Both the position numbers and the translations under genes were made by a program. DNA of 64,000 nt from JAEUMG01 sp046349315. GTDB lineage: Bacteria; Pseudomonadota; Alphaproteobacteria; Rhizobiales; Aestuariivirgaceae. Under the pieces are notes generated by a model. It made no database searches, was not told where the DNA came from, and was given only the letters and a program-made list of their open reading frames with translations. Shown one piece after another: positions 58,790-64,000 of this stretch (within the stretch, counting starts at the first letter, position 1; each line of letters starts with the position of its first letter). The DNA lies in assembly GCA_046349315.1 (NCBI GenBank), contig JAXMCQ010000009.1, positions 1-64,000 on the forward strand, given 5' to 3'.

Positions 58790-59584
58790 ATGAGCGAAGA
58801 CCGCCAGCATCGTCTCGCAGGCCGAGTCGCCGTCGTCACCGGCGGTGCGCAAGGCATCGGCTTCGGCATTGCCGAACGATTGGCCGAGGAAGGTGCGACA
58901 GTCGTCATTGCCGATATCAAGGTCGCCGAAGCAAAGGCGGCGGCGCATCGCTTGAACGACAAGGGTGCCAAGGCTGAGGCTTTGCGCGTTGATATTGGCG
59001 ACGATGTCTCGGTGCGCGATCTTGCTGCCAAGGTCGACGACCTTCACGGCCGCTGCGAAATTCTCGTGAACAATGCCGCAATCGGCGCCGACACCCATAT
59101 CGAGACCATGACGATGGAGGAATATCACCGGATCATTCGCATCAACCAGGATGGCGCTGTGCGCATGTGCATGGCCTTCGTGCCCTTGATCAAGAGGGGC
59201 GTTGCTGGCAAACGCATCCTCAATATCGCCTCGATCCAGGGCCTGCGCGGCTGGCCCAATCAAATAGCCTATGCCACCGCGAAGGGCGCCATCGTCAATT
59301 TCACCCGGGCACTTGCTGCCGACCTCGCTCCCTATGAGATCATGGTCAATGCCTTGGCGCCCGGCTTTGTCGACACGCCCATGTCGATCCAGCCAGACGG
59401 TTCGCATGAATATGATTCGGACTGGTTTCGCGACATCTATGTGAAATACGGCCGCATCCCCTTGCGCCGCTTCGCCAAACCGGCCGATATGGCGGGCCCC
59501 GCCTTCTTCCTGTGCTCTGATGATTCACGTTATGTGACGGGACAGATCATGCTGGTCGACGGCGGCGCCTCGGCAACATTCTGA
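58790..59584 (+). CDS. SDR-family oxidoreductase
   Basis: A third short-chain dehydrogenase in this operon, 264 aa from ATG 58790. VVTGGAQGIGFGIAERLAEEGATVVIADIKVAEA is an NAD-type Rossmann motif (Asp after strand 2), NNAAIGADTHIETM follows, and ASIQGLRGWPNQIAYATAKGAIVNF has the Ser and YxxxK. It ends YVTGQIMLVDGGASATF. AGGAGGA just upstream is a strong ribosome-binding site. It probably performs the NAD-linked oxidation of an acid or lactone precursor before or after the second enolase-superfamily enzyme. Confidence 0.9.
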   Translation: MSEDRQHRLAGRVAVVTGGAQGIGFGIAERLAEEGATVVIADIKVAEAKAAAHRLNDKGAKAEALRVDIGDDVSVRDLAAKVDDLHGRCEILVNNAAIGADTHIETMTMEEYHRIIRINQDGAVRMCMAFVPLIKRGVAGKRILNIASIQGLRGWPNQIAYATAKGAIVNFTRALAADLAPYEIMVNALAPGFVDTPMSIQPDGSHEYDSDWFRDIYVKYGRIPLRRFAKPADMAGPAFFLCSDDSRYVTGQIMLVDGGASATF

Positions 59585-59598
59585 TACAGGTCTCGTCT

Positions 59599-60756
59599 AT
59601 GGCTCTCGATTTCGTTGGCATTCGCTCGATCGCTGCAATCCCCTTGATGGGCGAAAGCCCGAAAGGCGGCTGGTCGACCGAAATCAAGCCGGATGATTCG
59701 GTTCACACCTTGATCGTCGTTCACACCGATGCCGGCATCACAGGCCTCGGCAGCGTCTTCACCAATGGCGGCTTGGTGGAAGCGGCGCTCAAAGTTCTGG
59801 AACCCCTCTATGCCGGCGAGAATGCGCTCGAGCCGGAGCGAGTCTCGGAGAAGTTGCATCAGAACACCTTCTGGATGGGGCGCGGCGGAACGCTCACCCA
59901 CACGATCAGCGGAATCGACATCGCGCTGTGGGACATTCTCGGCAAGGCCTTGGATCAGCCGGTCGGCAGGCTCCTTGGTGGCACCTATCGGAAGCGCGCC
60001 AAACCCTATTGCTCGCTGTTGATGGACGAGCCGGGGCCGCTCGCTGAAACATTGGCCTCCTATCGCGGCCAAGGCTTTCGCGCTTTCAAGATCGGCTGGG
60101 GCCCCTTTGGCCGGCGCGGCGATGCAAAGCTCGATGAAGCGATCGTGCGTGCCGCGCGCGAAGCAATCGGCGAAGACAGCCAGCTTTTCGTCGATCCCGG
60201 CGCAAGCGATGCCTATTGGCCGAATGGTTTGCGCTGGGCGATCAACACTGCGCTCATGCTTGCCGATTACGAGGTCGGCTGGTTCGAGGAAGCCTTGCGG
60301 CCCGATGCGATCGATGATTTCTGCGAATTGCGCCGCCAGAGTCCGGTGCCGATTGCCGGCGGAGAGGTGTTGACCCGCCGCCAGAGCTTCACGCCCTGGC
60401 TGACGCGGCGGGCCCTCGACATCGTCCAGCCGGACGCGACAAAAGTCGGCGGCATTTCCGAGCAGCGCCGCATTGCCTGGCTCGCCGATGAATTCGGCGT
60501 CAAATATGTCGGTCATGGCTGGAACACCGCGCTTGGCGTGGCCGCCGATCTGCAGCTTGCCGCCGCCTTGCCGCATGTCGATCTCGTCGAATTCATTGGC
60601 GGCAGCGCCTATGTCGATGGACTCCTGACGACGCCATTCACGCTCGATGATGAGGGCTATATCGAAATCCCGGCAGGTCCGGGCCTTGGCGTGCACCTCG
60701 ATCCGTCCAAGGTCTCGCGCTATTCACCCAACGCCTCGGCCTTGATCCTCTCATGA
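59599..60756 (+). CDS. Mandelate racemase/muconate lactonizing enzyme family protein (second)
   Basis: A second enolase-superfamily enzyme of 385 aa, diverged from the one at 54850. GFRAFKIGWGPFG has the lysine, LFVDPGASDAYW the first metal Asp, WFEEALRPDAIDDF and IAGGEVLTRRQSF the Glu ligands, and VGHGWNTALGVAADLQLAAAL a His near the C-terminus. ISGIDIALWDILGKALDQPVGRLLGG marks the capping region. The VDPG in place of VDAN is less common. It is followed with ATGA overlap by an aldose-epimerase-like gene. The presence of two such enzymes suggests two dehydration or epimerisation steps. Confidence 0.88.
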   Translation: MALDFVGIRSIAAIPLMGESPKGGWSTEIKPDDSVHTLIVVHTDAGITGLGSVFTNGGLVEAALKVLEPLYAGENALEPERVSEKLHQNTFWMGRGGTLTHTISGIDIALWDILGKALDQPVGRLLGGTYRKRAKPYCSLLMDEPGPLAETLASYRGQGFRAFKIGWGPFGRRGDAKLDEAIVRAAREAIGEDSQLFVDPGASDAYWPNGLRWAINTALMLADYEVGWFEEALRPDAIDDFCELRRQSPVPIAGGEVLTRRQSFTPWLTRRALDIVQPDATKVGGISEQRRIAWLADEFGVKYVGHGWNTALGVAADLQLAAALPHVDLVEFIGGSAYVDGLLTTPFTLDDEGYIEIPAGPGLGVHLDPSKVSRYSPNASALILS

Positions 60757-61751
60757 GCGATGCCGTCCATATCGAGACCGGATATGGACGTGGCACGGTC
60801 TATCCGACCGCCGCAATCTTCACTGATATCGAATTCAAGCTTCCCTCCGGCCGTTGGGTCCGCCCCACGGCGACGGCACCTTGGGGCGAAGTGCTCGATC
60901 CGGCGATTCCCGGTCACTTGCGCCGCTTGGGCGGCGAATTCTTCTGCCTCCCCTTTGGCGGTGGCGGCACGGTACGTGATCCGGTCCCAGGCTGGGAGAG
61001 CCTTACCACGACGCCCGTCAATGAGCCGATGCATGGTCCGGCCGCCAATCAGGATTGGCGGATTGTTACCCATGACGCGACCAGCGTCAGGTTGAGCCTC
61101 GATCTCCCCGACGAATATCTCATCAGCCGGATTGAGCGTTGTATTCGTCTCGATACAAGCAATCCATCAGCCCATGCGACAATAACGCTTCATATTCGTC
61201 GCAATGGCCGCGTGCCGGTTGCCTTTCACCCGATTCTCCGCCTGCCTGAGCATCCCTCGCGCCTCGCCCTCTGCGCATCTTTTGCGAAGGGTTTCACCTA
61301 TCCGGCCCTGATCGAGCCCGATCACATGGCCTGCGAGCCCGGCCAGATCTTCACAAATTTGGAGTCCGTACCGAAGCGTCGCGGCGGCACGGTCGATCTA
61401 AGCCGTCTCCCCTTGGGCCAAAGGGTCGATGACGTTGTCCTGCTGGCCGGCATGAAATCGCCATTGCGCGGGGCTTTTCTCGATGATGGTTTTGAACTGA
61501 CCATCGATTGGCCGCGCGATCTCCTGCCCCACTGCCTCGTTTGGATTCATGACCGCGGGATCGACGTGCCGCCGTGGAACGGAACCTATCGCGGCATCGG
61601 CATCGAACCCTTGGCCTCGGCCTTCGATGCGCCATGGGCGATCTCGACCGGCAAAAATCCGCTCGCAAAGGCCGGATTCCCAACGGCCTTGGAGGTTTTC
61701 GAGGGCCAGCCCGTCGAGCTCTTCTGCGATCTGTCTATCGCTGCGCTGTGA
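60753..61751 (+). CDS. Aldose 1-epimerase-like protein
   Basis: A 332-aa protein with the galactose-mutarotase-like beta-sandwich pattern. ATG 60753 overlaps the upstream stop (ATGA). LRRLGGEFFCLPFGGG, RIERCIRLDTSNPSAHATITLHIRRNGRVPVAFHPILRLPEHPSRLAL (the AFHP stretch corresponds to the catalytic His region) and GIDVPPWNGTYRGIGIEPLASAF with the Glu position are consistent with that fold. Sequence similarity to true GalM is weak, so another member of the superfamily is possible. It may equilibrate anomers of the sugar before oxidation. It is the last gene of the operon. Confidence 0.7.
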   Translation: MSDAVHIETGYGRGTVYPTAAIFTDIEFKLPSGRWVRPTATAPWGEVLDPAIPGHLRRLGGEFFCLPFGGGGTVRDPVPGWESLTTTPVNEPMHGPAANQDWRIVTHDATSVRLSLDLPDEYLISRIERCIRLDTSNPSAHATITLHIRRNGRVPVAFHPILRLPEHPSRLALCASFAKGFTYPALIEPDHMACEPGQIFTNLESVPKRRGGTVDLSRLPLGQRVDDVVLLAGMKSPLRGAFLDDGFELTIDWPRDLLPHCLVWIHDRGIDVPPWNGTYRGIGIEPLASAFDAPWAISTGKNPLAKAGFPTALEVFEGQPVELFCDLSIAAL

Positions 61752-61869
61752 CGCAGGCAGGACATCCATGCATTTCCCGTCTGGAACAGGCCGTGGCAGT
61801 TGGCTAGACTTATTCCAACTGGCCGGGGGACACTGGCCGGATGGCCCAGTATGATGTGGAGCGAATTCT

Positions 61870-62730
61870 ATGCGGTATGAAACACCGGCATCGGTGAAAG
61901 AAGCGAGCGCGCTGCTCGCAAAGGAGCGCGGCGCGAGCTTTGTCCTGGCCGGAGGAACGGATTTGTTGGTGCGCATGAAGGGCGGGTTCATCGAGCCCGA
62001 CCTCGTTGTCGACATCAAGCGCATCAAGCCGATGAGCGAGGTCAAGAAATCGGCGTCGGGTTTTGAGATCGGCGCGGCGGTACCGTGCTGCAAGCTCGGC
62101 GAGAACGCCGCCTTGAAGAAGGCTTGGCCGGGTGTGGTCGAAGCTGCCAATCTCATTGGTTCGAAGCAGGTTCAGGGCCGCTGCACCATCGTCGGCAATC
62201 TTTGCAATGCTTCCCCCGCCGCCGACAGCGTCCCTGCCATGGTTGCGGCCGGTGCGAAGGCGGTGATCGAAGGTCCGAAGAAGAAGCGCACCATTCCGGT
62301 CGAGCAAGTACCGGTGGGGCCGGGTCGCACCTCGCTTGCCAAGGGCGAGATCATCACCGGCATCCAGCTTCCCAAGCGCCCGCCGCGCAGTGCTGATGCC
62401 TATCTGCGCTTCATTCCGCGCACCGAGATGGACATCGCGGTCGTGAGCGCCGGCGTCAATCTCAGCCTCGACGGCAAGGGCGTCGTTACAGCGGCCCGCG
62501 TTTCGCTCGGTGCCGTGGCCCCGACCGTGCTGCTCGTCGATGCCGCCGCCAAGGCGATCATCGGCAGCAAGCTTGACGACAAGGCGCTCGGCAATCTTGC
62601 TGCCGCCTGCTCGGCCGCCTGCCGGCCGATCGATGACAAGCGCGGCACCATCGAATTCAGACAGAAGGTTGCCGGCGTGCTCGCCCGCCGCGCTGCCAAA
62701 ATCGCGTATCAGCGCGCAGGAGGTAAGTAA
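61870..62730 (+). CDS. FAD-binding subunit of molybdenum hydroxylase (CoxM-like)
   Basis: The flavin subunit of a xanthine dehydrogenase/CO dehydrogenase-type enzyme, 286 aa. The FAD-binding sites are SFVLAGGTDLLVRMKGG near residue 25 and GRCTIVGNLCNASPAADSVPAMVAAGAKAVIEG near residue 105. RFIPRTEMDIAVVSAGVNL follows, and the C-terminal CO-dehydrogenase flavoprotein domain ends near the stop. Its TAA shares a base with the ATG of the iron-sulfur subunit gene. The start is ATG 61870. The three-subunit operon runs M, S, L, as in CoxMSL-type loci; the substrate is not CO for most such clusters. Confidence 0.9.
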   Translation: MRYETPASVKEASALLAKERGASFVLAGGTDLLVRMKGGFIEPDLVVDIKRIKPMSEVKKSASGFEIGAAVPCCKLGENAALKKAWPGVVEAANLIGSKQVQGRCTIVGNLCNASPAADSVPAMVAAGAKAVIEGPKKKRTIPVEQVPVGPGRTSLAKGEIITGIQLPKRPPRSADAYLRFIPRTEMDIAVVSAGVNLSLDGKGVVTAARVSLGAVAPTVLLVDAAAKAIIGSKLDDKALGNLAAACSAACRPIDDKRGTIEFRQKVAGVLARRAAKIAYQRAGGK

Positions 62731-63206
62731 TGTCGGGCGTCCATGTAACAACAACGATCAATGGCGATCAGGTTGACTTCGTCTGCCCGGCCGATGAGAC
62801 ATTGCTCGACTCCTTGCGCAATCGCTTGGGGCTTACCGGCGCGAAGGAAGGCTGCGGCACCGGCGACTGCGGTGCCTGCAGTGTTATCCTCGATGGCCGG
62901 CTCGTCTGCTCTTGCCTCGTCCTCGGCGCCGAGGTGCAGGGCCGCAAGATCGAAACGATCGAAGGCATGGCGGATGGCGACAAGCTGCATCCCTTGCAGC
63001 GCCTGTTCATCTCCAATGCCGCGCTTCAATGCGGCATCTGCACGCCCGGCTTCCTCATCGCCGCCAAGAACCTGCTCGAAATGAACCCCGATCCGACCGA
63101 GGAGGAAATCCGCTTCGGTCTCGCCGGCAATCTCTGTCGCTGCACCGGATATGATAAGATCGTCCGTGCCGTGCAGGCTGCCGCCAAGGAAATGAGAGGA
63201 GCCTGA
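62730..63206 (+). CDS. 2Fe-2S subunit of molybdenum hydroxylase (CoxS-like)
   Basis: A 158-aa iron-sulfur protein with two [2Fe-2S] clusters. The N-terminal plant-ferredoxin-type site is GCGTGDCGACSVILDGRLVCSC at about residues 46-67; the C-terminal helical domain has QCGICTPGFLIAAKNLLEMNPDPTEEEIRFGLAGNLCRCTGYDKIVRAVQAAA with the four cysteines (Q-C-G-x-C and C-R-C). It passes electrons from the molybdenum centre to FAD. ATG 62730 overlaps the upstream TAA (TAATG) and it ends four bases before the large subunit gene. Confidence 0.95.
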   Translation: MSGVHVTTTINGDQVDFVCPADETLLDSLRNRLGLTGAKEGCGTGDCGACSVILDGRLVCSCLVLGAEVQGRKIETIEGMADGDKLHPLQRLFISNAALQCGICTPGFLIAAKNLLEMNPDPTEEEIRFGLAGNLCRCTGYDKIVRAVQAAAKEMRGA

Positions 63207-63210
63207 TCAC

Positions 63211-64000
63211 ATGCCGCTCGATACCAGCTATACCGGCCAGAAATTCAAGCTCGTCGGAACGCGTCCTCTGCGCCCCGACGGCGTCGACAAGGTTACGGGC
63301 CGCGCCAAATATGGTGCTGACGCCTTCGCGCCGGGCCAACTCGTCGGCCGCGTCCTGCGCTCGCCGCATGCCCATGCCAAGATCAAGAAGATCGACACCT
63401 CGAAGGCCGAGAAACTGCCGGGTGTCAAAGCCGTCATCACCAGTGCCGATCTGCCCGATCACACGAATGGCGATCGTGGCATGTTCGACATTCTCGAAAA
63501 CTGCATGGCGCGCGACAAGGTCTTCTATGACGGCCACGCGGTTGCCGCCGTCGCCGCAGTCGATGCCGACACCGCCAGAAAGGCCTTGAAGCTCATCAAG
63601 GTCGACTACGAAATTCTGCCGCATGTAACCGACGTCGATGAGGCGATCAAACCGTCGGCGCCGATACTCCACAATGACATCTTCACCGAAGGCGTCGAGC
63701 CCAAGCCGAAGAAGCCGTCCAACATCGCCAAGCGCACCGAATTCGGTCATGGCGATGTCGCTCAGGGCTTCAAGGAGGCTGACGTTGTCATCGAGAAGAC
63801 TTTCAAGACCGAGCAGACGCACCAGGGCTATATCGAGCCGCATGCCTGTCTCGCCAATGTCGGTCCCGACGGTCAGGGTGAAATGTGGGTCACCACCCAG
63901 GGCCATTTCGTCTACCGCAATCAATGTGCGCAACTGCTTGGCATGGACATTTCCAAATTGCGCGTGACGGCGTCGGAAATCGGCGGCGGCTTCGGCGGCA
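63211..64000 (+). CDS. Molybdopterin-binding subunit of molybdenum hydroxylase (CoxL-like, partial)
   Basis: The first 263 residues of the catalytic subunit; the gene runs off the right edge. LVGTRPLRPDGVDKVTGRAKYGADAF, LRSPHAHAKIKKIDTSKAEKLPGVKAVITSADLP, EDFFYDGHAVAAVAAVD-like ARDKVFYDGHAVAAVAA and QTHQGYIEPHACLANV are the xanthine-dehydrogenase large-subunit signature blocks, and it ends at GGFGG, the start of the Mo-cofactor domain. The active-site loop that tells CO dehydrogenases from other members lies beyond the window, so the substrate class (aldehyde, N-heterocycle or CO) is undecided. Confidence 0.92.
   Translation, partial: MPLDTSYTGQKFKLVGTRPLRPDGVDKVTGRAKYGADAFAPGQLVGRVLRSPHAHAKIKKIDTSKAEKLPGVKAVITSADLPDHTNGDRGMFDILENCMARDKVFYDGHAVAAVAAVDADTARKALKLIKVDYEILPHVTDVDEAIKPSAPILHNDIFTEGVEPKPKKPSNIAKRTEFGHGDVAQGFKEADVVIEKTFKTEQTHQGYIEPHACLANVGPDGQGEMWVTTQGHFVYRNQCAQLLGMDISKLRVTASEIGGGFGG

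Overview
The window is a gene-dense, GC-rich stretch of an alphaproteobacterial chromosome, most likely from the Rhizobiales (Hyphomicrobiales). The FYDLN-acid zinc-ribbon protein beside aroA-cmk and a tRNA-Ala, the many ABC uptake systems for organic solutes, the GntR/LysR regulators and the CoxMSL-type molybdenum hydroxylase genes all fit that group. I saw no transposase, integrase, phage gene, rRNA or CRISPR array.

Layout. 1-3037 is a housekeeping block: the 5' part of a peptide-type ABC ATPase, cmk and aroA (overlapping by ATGA), the divergent FYDLN protein and tRNA-Ala(GGC). 3038-3567 is non-coding with hairpins. 3568-7508 is a ribose-type sugar ABC importer (permease, binding protein, double ATPase) with no catabolic genes. 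7646-9137 is a quinone-oxidoreductase-like enzyme with a divergent HxlR regulator. 9161-11789 holds an AllA-like protein, a P-loop kinase and a membrane class III adenylate cyclase. 11790-17128 is a metal-homeostasis block (ZnuA/AztC, ZnuB, ZnuC, an unannotated 35-aa membrane peptide, Zur, HupE/UreJ, an unknown membrane protein, a Tat-exported cupin). It is flanked by a 29-bp exact direct repeat, one copy of which is the 3' end of the cyclase gene, so it looks like an inserted block.

17155-22739 is a compact minus-strand catabolic operon: SDR, amidohydrolase, 2-hydroxyacid oxidase, RraA-like aldolase, PaaK-like CoA ligase, enoyl-CoA hydratase. 22874-29061 holds an FNT channel, a D-threonine-aldolase-like enzyme, a split TPP decarboxylase with a 3-hydroxyisobutyrate-dehydrogenase-like reductase, an AdhP-type alcohol dehydrogenase and a small exported protein. 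29226-33363 is a quinone-stress cluster: two ring-cleaving dioxygenases around an esterase, with DoxX and a LysR regulator. 33533-36534 is glpK-glpD. 36582-41392 is a PotBCD-like importer lacking an ATPase gene, followed by a bicupin and a ROK kinase.

41978-50166 (minus) is one long operon: GntR/UTRA regulator, FGGY kinase, zinc dehydrogenase, class I aldolase, SDR, and a betaine-type ABC importer (ATPase, permease, binding protein). Immediately beyond it, a GntR/FCD regulator faces a plus-strand operon of about 11 genes (50949-61751): three SDRs, a zinc dehydrogenase, a complete PotABCD-like importer, two enolase-superfamily (mandelate racemase type) enzymes and an aldose-epimerase-like protein, which together look like uptake and oxidation of a sugar acid or related polyhydroxy compound. 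The window ends in a CoxM-CoxS-CoxL type hydroxylase operon cut by the right edge. The most notable features not explained by standard annotation are the repeat-flanked metal block, two small translationally coupled ORFs (4705-4785 and 14405-14512), and the two large uncharacterised catabolic operons.
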